Below, piece after piece: positions 45,669-55,169 of a DNA stretch of 64,000 nt. This DNA comes from Saprospiraceae bacterium (lineage in GTDB: Bacteria > Bacteroidota > Bacteroidia > Chitinophagales > Saprospiraceae): assembly GCA_016718205.1 (NCBI GenBank), contig JADKEB010000034.1, forward strand, positions 248,001 to 312,000, read 5' to 3'. A model generated the notes under the pieces. That model was not told the DNA's origin and made no database searches. It worked only from the letters and a program-made list of their open reading frames with translations. A program made the position numbers and the translations under genes. Numbering within the stretch: position 1 is the stretch's first letter; every line of letters starts with the position of its first letter.

Positions 45669-48332
45669 TTACTCCACTTTCAATATGCCTCTTAATCTTA
45701 TGTCTTTTGACGATGACCCCACCATGATACGAAAATCACCGGGTTCTACCACCTTCTTCATCTGGATGTCATACATCTCCAGATGTTGTGGAGTGATCTC
45801 AAATGTTACTGTTTTGGTTTCTCCCGGCTGAAGATGGATTCTTTCAAATCCTTTCAGTTCCATCAATGGTCTGGACAGTGAAGCCAGCTCATCCCGGATA
45901 TATAGTTGTACCACCTCGTCGCCTGCCCGCACACCGGTATTGGTCACCTTGCAAGTGGCTGTGATGGATTCATCAGTTCTGATTTCAGATTTACTTAGTG
46001 ATAAATCACTGTAGGAAAATGATGTATAACTCAGCCCATATCCAAATGGAAATAATGGCTGACCGGTAAGATTGACATAATCATCACCTCTGCCTGTGGG
46101 TTTGTGATTGTAGACTAATGGCAGCTGGCCTTCAAATACAGGAAAAGTAATAGGCAACCTTCCTGCAGGATTATAATCTCCAAACAGTACCTCAGCAATA
46201 GCATTTCCTCCATCTTCACCAGCATACCAGTTATGAACGATAGCTTTGACTTTATCTTTCCATGCATTCATGGTGATCGCCGAGCCTCCGGTGAGCAGAA
46301 TCACCACCGGTTTTCCGGTTGCGGCCACTTTTTGGATCAATTCTTCCTGCCTGCCTGGAAGTTGGAGAGATGCCCTGTCCTGGAATTCTCCCTCTTCGAT
46401 ACCCACGGATATGATGGCGAGATCGCTTTTTGATGCTATTTCTACTGCCCTTTTTATCTCTCTGGTATCAGTGTCTTGGACACCAACATTCCATATCAGT
46501 TTGAACCATGCGTTGCCTGTGGGTTCTGAATATTCTATTTTGATGTCATATTCTCTTCCTGCAATAAAGTCAAAGTCAGCTACTTTTGTTTCTCTGGTTC
46601 GTTTGATCATATTGTCGATCAACAGTTTTCCGTCGAGATACAACCGGTAACCATCATTTCCATCGATGCCTATTTTGTATCTGCCTGTGGATGGAGATTT
46701 GATTTTTCCTGACCATTTTACAGAATAAAAGTCATAAGAGAGCTTTTCAGGGTCCGGAGAAAATAGGGTCCATTGAAAATTGACCTGCTCATCTATACGC
46801 GTAAATACCGGTTTTCCGCTAAATGTGACATTATTGAAATATTCTGCATACAGGCCGACAGGTTTATTCACTTCTTTATTATTTGAAAGGTATTTACCTG
46901 ACACTACTTCATATTCAAGAGAAGTTCTTTTACAACCGAAACTGTAATTGACCTTGATGTTATTTCCGGTTTTGTTTTTTATGCCCTTCAGAATGGAAAC
47001 TTTGTTGTTACCGGGACCGCTGTAACCGCCCAGTCTGGCTTCATCGGCATCCGGGCCAATGACCGCTATAGATCGGATGTTTTTTGATAAAGGCAGGATA
47101 TTTTTATCATTTTTTAGCAACACCAGGGACTCCAAAGCCGCTTTTTTGGCAAGGTTGCGATGGTCGGTATGACCATTCCATTTTTTAGCTTCATCGGGAT
47201 CGATATATGGGTTTTCAAATAGTCCCAATTCAAACTTTTTATTAAGCACACGAAATACTGCTGAGTCAACCACACTACTTTTCAAATCACCGTTGAGAAA
47301 AGGAGGAGAAAAAAGAGATTCATGGTCGATACTTGTCTGAAAGATGACATCCAGTCCGTTGGTGATAGATTGTGTGGTAGCATCAGCGTAGTCTTTTGCT
47401 GTAAAATGCAGTACATTGGCACCACCTGTAGCACCTGCATCGGATATCACGAAGCCATCAAATCCCCATTCTCTTTTCAATAGTTGATTGAGCAAAGCAT
47501 CATGCGCCGTACATGGACTGCCATCATATGAATTGTAAGAAGTCATGACAGACCTTGAGCCTCCTCGCTTAAAACAAGCCTCAAATGGCGGAAGGTAAAT
47601 CTCCCGCATGAGCCTGTCATTCCAGTGGATAGGATAAGAGTCGCGACCACCGTCACCTACATTGGCCACAAAATGTTTGGGAGTCGTTATGATTCCTTTT
47701 TTTTCAAATGCTGATACAAACGCCACTCCCATTTCTGAAGCCAGATACGGATCTTCACCATAGGTCTCTTCTGTACGGCCCCATCTTACATCAGAAGCAA
47801 TATTGACCACAGGTGATAATATCTGCCAGATACCTCTGGTTTTGCATTCCTGAGCTATGGCATCAGCTACCTGATGGACCAGTTGCTTATTCCAGGTGGC
47901 AGCCAGTGCAATGGATTGAGGAAATGCAGTAGCTCCATCGCGTACTAACCCGTGCAATGCTTCATCAAATGGAATAAGAGGTATACCAAGACGGCTTTTC
48001 TCCAGAAAAAATCGTTGAAGCTGGTTGATTTTCACCGCTGTTTCATACGCATTGGCACCCGGATCGTATTGTAACATCTGTTGTGCTGCATCGCCACTTT
48101 TGCCGGCAGTATTCACCTGAAATCCAAAAATTCCGGCTTTGTATTTATCTTCCATCCCCGTAATATCACCCGGTATCATAAACAATTGCCTGAATTTTTC
48201 TTCGGGGGTCATACGTGTCAGAAGGTCTTTTGCTCTTTTTTCCGGAGATGATGACGGGTCTTTGTATATCTGAGCTGAAGAAAATTGCTGCCCTAATAGC
48301 AGGGTTATAATTAAAAAATACTTTATTGGCAT
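45669..48332 (-). CDS. Secreted GH3 beta-glucosidase with PA14 domain
   Basis: 887 residues. Signal peptide (about 1-20, SSAQ). GH3 N-terminal barrel (about 30-385; DEALHGLVRDGATAFPQ, KHFVANVGDGGRDSYP, and GFVISDAGA with the nucleophile Asp near 297), GH3 C-terminal sandwich (about 400-760) split by a PA14 domain (about 490-620; VGLYAEYFNN, GNDGYRLYLDGKLLIDN), and a fibronectin III-like end (about 790-880). The PA14 insertion is typical of GH3 enzymes that act on cello- or gluco-oligosaccharides or xylosides in the periplasm. Exact sugar unknown. It stands alone, with its own promoter. Confidence 0.9.
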   Translation of the reverse strand: MPIKYFLIITLLLGQQFSSAQIYKDPSSSPEKRAKDLLTRMTPEEKFRQLFMIPGDITGMEDKYKAGIFGFQVNTAGKSGDAAQQMLQYDPGANAYETAVKINQLQRFFLEKSRLGIPLIPFDEALHGLVRDGATAFPQSIALAATWNKQLVHQVADAIAQECKTRGIWQILSPVVNIASDVRWGRTEETYGEDPYLASEMGVAFVSAFEKKGIITTPKHFVANVGDGGRDSYPIHWNDRLMREIYLPPFEACFKRGGSRSVMTSYNSYDGSPCTAHDALLNQLLKREWGFDGFVISDAGATGGANVLHFTAKDYADATTQSITNGLDVIFQTSIDHESLFSPPFLNGDLKSSVVDSAVFRVLNKKFELGLFENPYIDPDEAKKWNGHTDHRNLAKKAALESLVLLKNDKNILPLSKNIRSIAVIGPDADEARLGGYSGPGNNKVSILKGIKNKTGNNIKVNYSFGCKRTSLEYEVVSGKYLSNNKEVNKPVGLYAEYFNNVTFSGKPVFTRIDEQVNFQWTLFSPDPEKLSYDFYSVKWSGKIKSPSTGRYKIGIDGNDGYRLYLDGKLLIDNMIKRTRETKVADFDFIAGREYDIKIEYSEPTGNAWFKLIWNVGVQDTDTREIKRAVEIASKSDLAIISVGIEEGEFQDRASLQLPGRQEELIQKVAATGKPVVILLTGGSAITMNAWKDKVKAIVHNWYAGEDGGNAIAEVLFGDYNPAGRLPITFPVFEGQLPLVYNHKPTGRGDDYVNLTGQPLFPFGYGLSYTSFSYSDLSLSKSEIRTDESITATCKVTNTGVRAGDEVVQLYIRDELASLSRPLMELKGFERIHLQPGETKTVTFEITPQHLEMYDIQMKKVVEPGDFRIMVGSSSKDIRLRGILKVE

Positions 48333-48351
48333 ACCTTTGTTGGATTTTGAT

Positions 48352-48359
48352 CAAAAGTA
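48352..48359 (-). promoter_or_regulatory. Candidate -7 box (TACTTTTG) of the GH3 gene
   Basis: On the minus strand TACTTTTG lies 20 bases before the GH3 start codon and fits TAnnTTTG. The leader would be very short, as is common for Bacteroidota promoters. Confidence 0.4.
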
Positions 48360-48391
48360 TGATAATTGAAGCAGAAAAGAAGCGAATTTGG

Positions 48392-48601
48392 TTATTTAAA
48401 TTGCCAGTAACCTAATTTTTTTAACAGGTACCTTTTTACATCAGATGGATTTGTGTAGGCAGGTAGAGGAAATATCTGATGACCCAATGAATTCAATCCA
48501 AATACTACGACACATCCGGCAACCAATACATCATTATTGCCAGAAACCAGAAAACTCCTGAAAATCATCCCAAAATAGAATATCCTGCTTATATTTGACA
48601 T
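48392..48601 (-). CDS. Small hypothetical protein
   Basis: 69 residues, one moderately hydrophobic segment (LVAGCVVVFGLNSLG) and a basic C-terminus (VKRYLLKKLGYWQFK). ATG start. No family recognised. It sits in the gap between the GH3 and aldehyde dehydrogenase genes and could be a real small membrane-associated protein or chance; base composition does not decide. Confidence 0.3.
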   Translation of the reverse strand: MSNISRIFYFGMIFRSFLVSGNNDVLVAGCVVVFGLNSLGHQIFPLPAYTNPSDVKRYLLKKLGYWQFK

Positions 48602-48822
48602 TAATTTAAACTAAAATTCAAAATTGACAGCCCATCCAATAAAGAGCCTTACCCTTATTGCCGGCATCGGCTTTTTTTACCACGTAAGATTTTTATCCAA
48701 CATGGTGAAACTTGAAATCGAAGCCTCTCTGATGCTCAAAATAGAGAATCATCAACTTTCCTTTGTGATGACCGAAATAAAAGAAATTTTTGCCACATTA
48801 TTCAACTCAACATTTATACAAC

Positions 48823-50253
48823 ATGATCACAGCAGAAGTACAAAATAAGGTATCAGATGTACAGCAAATCCGGGCCTTATTTGAATCACAAAAGGCCAAT
48901 CAATATGCCATTGGCAATTCCAGTGTTTCAGAAAGAAGGACCAAACTCAGCAAACTACACAAAACCATACTGCATTACCGAACTGATATCAAAAAAGCCC
49001 TGCATGACGACTTTAGAAAACATCCTTCGGAAGTGGATATGACAGATATCTATCCTGTGATCAGCGAAATCAAACACGCCAAAAGCCACCTTGCATCATG
49101 GATGAAGGATCAGTCAGTCCATACTCCTTTAGCACTTTTGGGTTCCAGTTCTTACATCAAATACGAACCCAAGGGAGTGGTTTTGATCATTTCTCCGTGG
49201 AATTTTCCATTCAATCTGACTTTTGGACCGTTTGTATCCGCTATTGCTGCAGGCAACTGTGTGATGATCAAACCATCAGAAATGACACCTCACATAGCGA
49301 AGGTGATGCACAAAATTGTTACAGAAGTATTTGAGCCCAATGAAGTAGCCTTGATAGAAGGAGGAATAGAAACATCAACAGAATTGCTAAAGCTTTCTTT
49401 CAATCATATCTTTTTCACCGGAGCACCATCTATTGGCAAGGTGGTGATGGAAGCTGCCGCTAAAAACCTGACATCTGTAACACTTGAACTTGGAGGCAAA
49501 TCTCCGACAATTGTGGATGAAACCGCAGATTTAGAATTAGCAGCAAAAAGGATCGCTTGGGCAAAATGGGCAAACAATGGACAGATTTGTATCGCTCCCG
49601 ACTTCGTATATGTGCATGAAAGTCAAAAGGATAAGTTTTTGTCCATGACTCAAAAATATATTCAGCAATATTACGGTAACGATGCTGCCACAGAGCCTTC
49701 TTACAACAGAATTGTGAACCGAAGACACTTCGATAGATTAAAAAGCTACATCGATGATGCCGTATCAAAAGGTGCCAACATCATTACCGGAGGCCAGTTA
49801 AAAGAAGCTGAAAACTTTATAGCCCCGATGATAATGACCAATGTAGATAAAAAGTCAGCCTTGATGACCAATGAAATATTTGGTCCCATACTTCCAGTGT
49901 ACACGTATGACAAATTAGAAGATTTGGTGGAGGAAATCAGGTCAGGAGAGAAGCCTTTGGCGTTGTATATTTTCAGCAAAAACAATAAAAATATCAACTA
50001 TATCCTAAACAATACCCGAGCCGGCGGCGGATGTATCAACCATTGCGCTGTACATTTTTACAATACAAACCTGCCTTTTGGAGGATCAAACAACAGTGGT
50101 ATCGGAAAATCGCATGGTTTTGAGGGATTTAAGTCATTTTCCAATGGCAGAGGAATATTAAAACAACATTTGCCCAATGCACTGGAATTATTAGTACCAC
50201 CATTCAATACATTTAAACAAAAAATCATAGATTTGACCATTAAATATTTCTGA
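48823..50253 (+). CDS. Aldehyde dehydrogenase, class 3 (fatty aldehyde) type
   Basis: 476 residues from ATG 48823 (a TTG start 11 codons earlier is possible but unneeded). Seen: ISPWNFPFNLTFGPF, IKPSEMTP, FFTGAPSIGK (NAD-binding), the general base Glu in TLELGGKSP (near 222) and the catalytic Cys in NNGQICIAPDF (near 254). The short N-terminus and the PFGGSNNSGIGKSHGFEGFKSFS block are typical of ALDH3-like enzymes, which oxidise medium- and long-chain aldehydes to acids with NAD(P). Followed after 18 bases by a GMC-type oxidoreductase, which could supply the aldehyde. Confidence 0.88.
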   Translation: MITAEVQNKVSDVQQIRALFESQKANQYAIGNSSVSERRTKLSKLHKTILHYRTDIKKALHDDFRKHPSEVDMTDIYPVISEIKHAKSHLASWMKDQSVHTPLALLGSSSYIKYEPKGVVLIISPWNFPFNLTFGPFVSAIAAGNCVMIKPSEMTPHIAKVMHKIVTEVFEPNEVALIEGGIETSTELLKLSFNHIFFTGAPSIGKVVMEAAAKNLTSVTLELGGKSPTIVDETADLELAAKRIAWAKWANNGQICIAPDFVYVHESQKDKFLSMTQKYIQQYYGNDAATEPSYNRIVNRRHFDRLKSYIDDAVSKGANIITGGQLKEAENFIAPMIMTNVDKKSALMTNEIFGPILPVYTYDKLEDLVEEIRSGEKPLALYIFSKNNKNINYILNNTRAGGGCINHCAVHFYNTNLPFGGSNNSGIGKSHGFEGFKSFSNGRGILKQHLPNALELLVPPFNTFKQKIIDLTIKYF

Positions 50254-50271
50254 CCTAAAATCAATAAACAA

Positions 50272-51855
50272 ATGGCTGATGGATCTTTTGATTATGATTA
50301 TGTCATCATAGGTAGCGGTTTTGGTGGCTCCGTTTCTGCTCTCCGACTGGCAGAAAAGGGATATAGAGTGTTGGTAATTGAGAAAGGTAAATGGTACATT
50401 CAACCTGAAGATTTTGCCAAAACTACCTGGAACCTCAAAAAGTGGCTTTGGGCACCTTCCCTGGGCCTTCACGGCATATTGAAACTGACCTTTTTCAGGC
50501 ATGTGGGTATCGTGAGTGGTACAGCGGTCGGTGGCGGATCTATCGTCTATGCCAACACCTTACCGGTACCTAAATCGCCGTTTTTTAATACCGGACACTG
50601 GACCGGCCTTGCTGATTGGGAAGAGGAGCTTAAACCGTTTTACGATCTTGCCAAAAGAATGCTGGGTGCTGAAAAACATCCCTACATGAGCCAGAACGAT
50701 AAAGTCATGCTGACACTCGCTGAAGAAATGGACCTGAAGCAGGAATTTGAAAAAGCGGACGTAGCCGTATATTTTGGAAAGCCTGGAGAGACTGTGAGTG
50801 ATCCGTATTTTGATGGAAAAGGTCCTGATCGCACCGGATGTACGCTTTGTGGCGGATGTATGGTAGGATGCCGGTACAACTCCAAAAATACACTGGACAA
50901 AAATTATCTTCATCTGGCCCAACAGCTTGGGTGTGAAATCATTGCTGAGAAGGAGGTTTATGATGTAAAGCCCATTGGTCTTGATGGAAAGGATGGTTAT
51001 GAGATTCTTTTTAAAGATTCGCTTAAATGGTTAAAAAGTCATCAACGAATAAAAACAAAAGGTGTCATTTTTTCGGGAGGAGTACTTGGCACAATCAAAT
51101 TGTTGCTGAAACTTAAAGAATCATCCCTGCCACATCTATCTCCGATGACAGGTCATGGGATCAGAACAAATTCTGAAAGTCTGATCGGTGTGACCACATT
51201 CAGAAAAGACCTGAACTTATCAGAAGGTATTGCGATAGGTTCTATCCTTCATCTCGACGAAAACCGGCATGTGGAGCCAGTAAGATATTCTGCCGGATCA
51301 GGTTTCTGGCGACTTTTTATGGCACCAATGGTCAGTGCTGAGACCATAGTCGGCAGACTGGCGGCGATGATAAAAGATGCCATCATTCATCCTATAGCCA
51401 ATCTGAAAGCATTATTTGTTGATGATTGGGCAAAAAGAACCCACATTTTACTTTATATGGAGAGTATAGACTCCACTCTCCGATTCAAAAAGAGTATATT
51501 TGGCATGAGCTCCGGCTTGGAAAAAGGAAAAGCACCGACCGCTTTTAATCCTTTGGCGCAGGATATAGCAAATCGGGTAGCAAAAAATATCAACGGCAAG
51601 CCTATGGTGCTCAATACGGAAACACTATTTGGCATTCCTACTACAGCACATATCCTTGGAGGTGCGTGTATGGGCAAAGATGCATCTTCAGGGGTCATTG
51701 ATGATACCAATCATGTATTCAACTATAAAAACATGCTGGTTTGTGACGGTAGCGCCATCTCGGCCAATCCGGGAGTAAATCCAAGTTTGAGTATTACGGC
51801 CATTTCAGAAAGAGCTATGAGTCTGATACCCTTGAAAGGAAATACACGCGATTAA
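50272..51855 (+). CDS. GMC-family flavoprotein oxidoreductase with Cys-rich motif
   Basis: 527 residues. FAD-binding GSGFGGSVSALRLAEKGYRVLVIEKG at 14-39, GTAVGGGSIVYAN near 83, and the C-terminal GMC segment HILGGACMGKD ... SAISANPGVNPSLSITAIS. A four-Cys motif CTLCGGCMVGC near 189-199 followed by RYNSKNT resembles an Fe-S or metal site seen in cholesterol oxidase-like and BetA-like members of this subgroup. Likely oxidises an alcohol or sterol-like substrate to aldehyde or ketone, feeding the ALDH upstream. No signal peptide, so cytoplasmic. Confidence 0.82.
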   Translation: MADGSFDYDYVIIGSGFGGSVSALRLAEKGYRVLVIEKGKWYIQPEDFAKTTWNLKKWLWAPSLGLHGILKLTFFRHVGIVSGTAVGGGSIVYANTLPVPKSPFFNTGHWTGLADWEEELKPFYDLAKRMLGAEKHPYMSQNDKVMLTLAEEMDLKQEFEKADVAVYFGKPGETVSDPYFDGKGPDRTGCTLCGGCMVGCRYNSKNTLDKNYLHLAQQLGCEIIAEKEVYDVKPIGLDGKDGYEILFKDSLKWLKSHQRIKTKGVIFSGGVLGTIKLLLKLKESSLPHLSPMTGHGIRTNSESLIGVTTFRKDLNLSEGIAIGSILHLDENRHVEPVRYSAGSGFWRLFMAPMVSAETIVGRLAAMIKDAIIHPIANLKALFVDDWAKRTHILLYMESIDSTLRFKKSIFGMSSGLEKGKAPTAFNPLAQDIANRVAKNINGKPMVLNTETLFGIPTTAHILGGACMGKDASSGVIDDTNHVFNYKNMLVCDGSAISANPGVNPSLSITAISERAMSLIPLKGNTRD

Positions 51856-51893
51856 AAATTTTTGGTTATACAAAACCCATCTTAATACATATT

Positions 51894-53411
51894 ATGAAAG
51901 CACTATTATGCAAAGAGTATGGCTTGCCTGAAACCCTGAAAGTTGAAGAAGTGGATTCACTCAAAGCATCTCCGGGAAAAGTGGTCATTTCGGTAGGGGC
52001 GTGCAGTATCAACTTTCCGGATACGCTGATCATCCGCAATCTGTACCAATTTAAACCGGAATTGCCTTTTTCACCCGGAGGCGAGGTGGCCGGAATCATC
52101 AAAGAAGCCGGAGAAGGTGTAAAACATCTGAAACCAGGAGATCGAGTCTTTGCACTTTGTGGATGGGGTGGCCTCTCAGAAGAGGTAGAAGTGGACGCAA
52201 AACGCGTATTTCCTCTTTTACCCGGTATGGATTTTATCACCGGAGCATCTGTGATGTACAATTATGGTACTTCCTATCATGCACTCAAGGATAGAGCCAA
52301 TCTGCAATCGGGAGAGACTTTACTAGTATTAGGTGCCGGAGGAGGTGTCGGTCTTGCGGCAGTTGAGCTTGGCAAGCTGATGGGTGCGACAATAATAGCT
52401 GCGGCTTCCACAGATGAAAAACTGAAAATATGTAAGGAAAAAGGAGCCGATCATGTCATCAATTATTCTACTGAAGATATCAAAGAAACCATCAAAGCTT
52501 TGACCAATGGCAAGGGTGTAGATGTAGTCTATGATCCGGTCGGAGATAAATATGCCGAACCTGCAATACGATCTATGGCCTGGAAGGGCAGATATTTAGT
52601 GGTGGGATTTGCCGGCGGAGAGATACCCAAGATTCCGCTCAACCTTGCACTACTCAAGGGATGTGATATAGTTGGCGTCTTTTGGGGACAGTTTGCCGAA
52701 AAAGAAGCCGAAAACAATATGGAAAATATCAGGCAGCTGGCAGGATATTTTATGCAAGGCAAATTAAAGCCGCATATTCATAAAACCTATCAACTCCATG
52801 AAGCATCACAGGCAATCTCGGATCTTATGGACAGAAAAGTTGTAGGCAAGGCTGTTGTGGTCATGATGGATGATGAGGTAAAATCCCATAAAATACAAAA
52901 TCATCAAGGTACACAACCTACGTTAGCTACAGAAACTGTCAAGGCTGAAGGAAAACTGGTTTTTAAAAACATTGCCGAACTCAAGACCTTTAAAGGCAAA
53001 TCACTGGGGATGTCCCCATGGCAGGAAATCAGTCAAAAAATGATTGATGATTTTGCTGCTTCTACCCTGGATTTTCAATGGATCCATATAGATACTGAAC
53101 GTGTAAAACTTGAATCACCCCTTGGTAAAACCATCGCGCACGGATACAATGTACTTTCATTTTCATCCCATTTTCTGTATGAAATGTTCGAAGTCAAATC
53201 GATAAAAATGGGACTCAATTATGGTTGCAACAAAGTGAGGTTTATGTCTGCAACACCCGTAGGAAGTCGGGTAAGGATGAGTGCGATTCTAGTGGATGTA
53301 GAAGAAACTGCACCAAATCAGGCAAAACTCACCATTGAAGCAACTTTTAACATCAAGGGGCAGGAAAAACCAGTTTGTGTTGCAGAAATCCTTAGTATGA
53401 TTTTTGAATGA
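51894..53411 (+). CDS. Fusion of MDR-type quinone oxidoreductase and MaoC-like hydratase
   Basis: 505 residues. Residues 1-328 are a zinc-free medium-chain reductase (SPGGEVAGIIKEAGEGVKHLKPGDRVFAL, NAD(P) motif LVLGAGGGVGLAAVELGK near 144-161, YDPVGDKY), similar to NADPH:quinone reductase or enoyl reductase. After a linker (about 330-358), residues 360-505 match NodN/MaoC hydratases: DFQWIHIDTERVKLESPLGKTIAHGY, with the conserved Asp/His dyad. The pairing suggests successive steps on an acyl chain (enoyl hydration and reduction). It follows the GMC gene after 38 bases. The fusion is uncommon. Confidence 0.82.
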   Translation: MKALLCKEYGLPETLKVEEVDSLKASPGKVVISVGACSINFPDTLIIRNLYQFKPELPFSPGGEVAGIIKEAGEGVKHLKPGDRVFALCGWGGLSEEVEVDAKRVFPLLPGMDFITGASVMYNYGTSYHALKDRANLQSGETLLVLGAGGGVGLAAVELGKLMGATIIAAASTDEKLKICKEKGADHVINYSTEDIKETIKALTNGKGVDVVYDPVGDKYAEPAIRSMAWKGRYLVVGFAGGEIPKIPLNLALLKGCDIVGVFWGQFAEKEAENNMENIRQLAGYFMQGKLKPHIHKTYQLHEASQAISDLMDRKVVGKAVVVMMDDEVKSHKIQNHQGTQPTLATETVKAEGKLVFKNIAELKTFKGKSLGMSPWQEISQKMIDDFAASTLDFQWIHIDTERVKLESPLGKTIAHGYNVLSFSSHFLYEMFEVKSIKMGLNYGCNKVRFMSATPVGSRVRMSAILVDVEETAPNQAKLTIEATFNIKGQEKPVCVAEILSMIFE

Positions 53412-53536
53412 AGCCCGTTCTTCTTCTCTAAAAATATTGGATGAGAAGATAATTGATGTTCTCTTTTTTTCACAGGGAGTATCATTTTTTTGGCACGGGA
53501 TTTGGAACTATGTAAAAAGAACTTCAATTTTGCAAC

Positions 53537-54097
53537 ATGTTTTTAGGAAGAGTATTGGTTTTGTGCCTGTGTACAGGTTTTTTATCTTTTGATTTTAATC
53601 CCGAATCTGCGGCTGAAAAATACGTAGAAGCATACAAAGAGCTTGCTATCGTAGAAATGTATCGCACAGGTATACCTGCGAGTGTTACCTTGGCTCAGGG
53701 ACTTCACGAATCATATTATGGGACAAGCAAACTAGCTACTGAGGCCAACAATCATTTTGGTATAAAATGTAAAACCTATTGGACCGGCAGAACATATTAT
53801 CACAAAGATGATGATTTGAATAAAAAAGGTCAGCTGATAGAATCGTGTTTCAGGGCCTATGAGCGGGACATAGACTCATACATCGACAGATCAAATTTTT
53901 TGGCACAAACGGAAAGATACGCCATGCTTTTTGAGTATGAAAATACTGATTACATGGCATGGGCGTATGGCCTGAAAGTCTGTGGGTACGCCACTGATGA
54001 AAACTATGCACAAAAATTGATTGAAAAAATCAAAAAATACAATCTTGACAAATTTGACACATCTGAAGACCCATTCAAGCTTTTGATCAGAAAGTGA
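53537..54097 (+). CDS. GH73-type glucosaminidase (LytG/FlgJ-like)
   Basis: 186 residues. Short signal segment (about 1-19). AIVEMYRTGIPASVTLAQGLHESYYGTSKLATEANNHFGIKC is the hallmark of GH73 N-acetylglucosaminidases, with the catalytic Glu in GLHES (near 58). Later, ESCFRAYERDIDSYIDRSNFL and YMAWAYGLKVCGYATDENYAQKLIEKIKKYNL complete the domain. Expected to cut peptidoglycan glycan strands in the periplasm. LysM repeats, often fused in Bacteroidota, are missing, so this is the catalytic domain only. Confidence 0.88.
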   Translation: MFLGRVLVLCLCTGFLSFDFNPESAAEKYVEAYKELAIVEMYRTGIPASVTLAQGLHESYYGTSKLATEANNHFGIKCKTYWTGRTYYHKDDDLNKKGQLIESCFRAYERDIDSYIDRSNFLAQTERYAMLFEYENTDYMAWAYGLKVCGYATDENYAQKLIEKIKKYNLDKFDTSEDPFKLLIRK

Positions 54098-54456
54098 TCT
54101 AACCCGCACATAAAAAAACTTCAGAAAAGTGATTAAAACTTAGGTTGACTTCTACAAATAGTAATGATGTTGGCGAAGAGGAGATCCATTTCACAAATCA
54201 ACAACTAATCATTATCCTTTTACTAACCTATCAATAGCAAGGGTTATTTCTTCTATGAGTTGTTTCCAGATTTTGAAATAATTCTGTATAAAGAGTACTA
54301 TCGCTGTTTATATTTTTGGATTCAATGCCATTCTTAACCTGTCCACCAGACTTGGAATTCAACATCAGCATTTAGGCTATTTCTACTGCCCGGAAGGCAA
54401 ATTTTATACTTTTTGTCGAAAAATAATCTCAGTTGATATAATCAATGTGCATTTAC
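54098..54456. other. Intergenic, possible eroded gene fragment
   Basis: About 360 bases with no intact gene. On the minus strand, bases near 54210-54290 could encode NYFKIWKQLIEEITLAIDRL before a stop, but the frame closes quickly upstream. It may be the tail of a lost gene. No other structure seen before the tetR operator. Confidence 0.3.
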
Positions 54457-54478
54457 TAAACATTGTTTATTATATTTG
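54457..54478 (+). promoter_or_regulatory. Candidate TetR operator and -7 box of the efflux operon
   Basis: TAAACA-T-TGTTTA (54457-54469) is a perfect 6+6 inverted repeat directly upstream of TATATTTG (54471-54478), a TAnnTTTG -7 box. Bound repressor would cover the core promoter. The start codon of the TetR gene lies 26 bases downstream, so self-repression is likely. A related CAAACA-C-TGTTCA lies at 55137-55149 before tolC. Confidence 0.5.
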
Positions 54479-54504
54479 CGTTGTAATTCAAATTTGATGT
54501 AAAG

Positions 54505-55116
54505 ATGGGACTCACGGAAAGAAAAGAAAGAGAGAAAATAGAACTTAAAAATTTGATTCTCGAAGCTTCAAGAAAAATATTGCTTGCAAATGGGCAAGAC
54601 GGCCTGTCAATTAGGAAGATTGCTGATGAAGTCGAATATAGTCCGGCTACTATATACCTCTATTTTGCAGATAAAGATGCTATCCTTCATGAATTGATGG
54701 AGATGGGATTTGGAGTGATGAATGGATATATGATGGATTCGTATGCCGAAAAAGATCCTATCAAAAGAATTCATACTATAGGGCATGCTTATATCCGATT
54801 TGGTCTGGAAAATAAAGACTGGTACGAATTGATGTTCAACTCTGATAAACCCATGAAACACATAGAAAAATGTTGTGAAGATTGGGATCAAGGTATGGCG
54901 ATGTTTGCTTTTTTGACTCAAACGTGTAAAGAAGCCCTGAATCAGTTGGAAATCCAGGATGTGGAATCTGACATTTTGGCATTACATCTATGGAGTAGTG
55001 TTCATGGCTTAGTGAATTTATACCTCACTGAAAGATTAGAAATTGTTCAAAGAAATAATAGCTCCGAACTAGTTACAAAAACGCTGGACGCGATTATTAA
55101 AACAGTATTCAGATAA
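54505..55116 (+). CDS. TetR/AcrR-family regulator
   Basis: 203 residues. N-terminal helix-turn-helix (about 14-60; LILEASRKILLANGQDGLSIRKIADEVEYSPATIYLYFADKDAIL), the standard TetR DNA-binding domain, followed by a helical ligand-binding domain (WYELMFNSDKPMKHIEKC, LALHLWSSVHGLVNLYLTERL). Heads an operon with TolC, adaptor and RND pump genes, 53 bases before tolC. Expected to repress the operon and release it on binding a pump substrate. Confidence 0.88.
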   Translation: MGLTERKEREKIELKNLILEASRKILLANGQDGLSIRKIADEVEYSPATIYLYFADKDAILHELMEMGFGVMNGYMMDSYAEKDPIKRIHTIGHAYIRFGLENKDWYELMFNSDKPMKHIEKCCEDWDQGMAMFAFLTQTCKEALNQLEIQDVESDILALHLWSSVHGLVNLYLTERLEIVQRNNSSELVTKTLDAIIKTVFR

Positions 55117-55169
55117 TAAAAATATTTACGTCTGCTCAAACACTGTTCATAAAAAAACACACATTTAAT

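Noticed and set aside
48624..48848. Plus-strand ORF of 74 codons before the aldehyde dehydrogenase
   Set aside because: Uses a TTG start, overlaps the dehydrogenase start in another frame and shows no domain.
54200..54295. Transposase remnant upstream of the TetR gene
   Set aside because: A short minus-strand peptide (NYFKIWKQLIEEI) looks protein-like but the frame is closed just upstream and no insertion-sequence ends are visible; noted only as intergenic.
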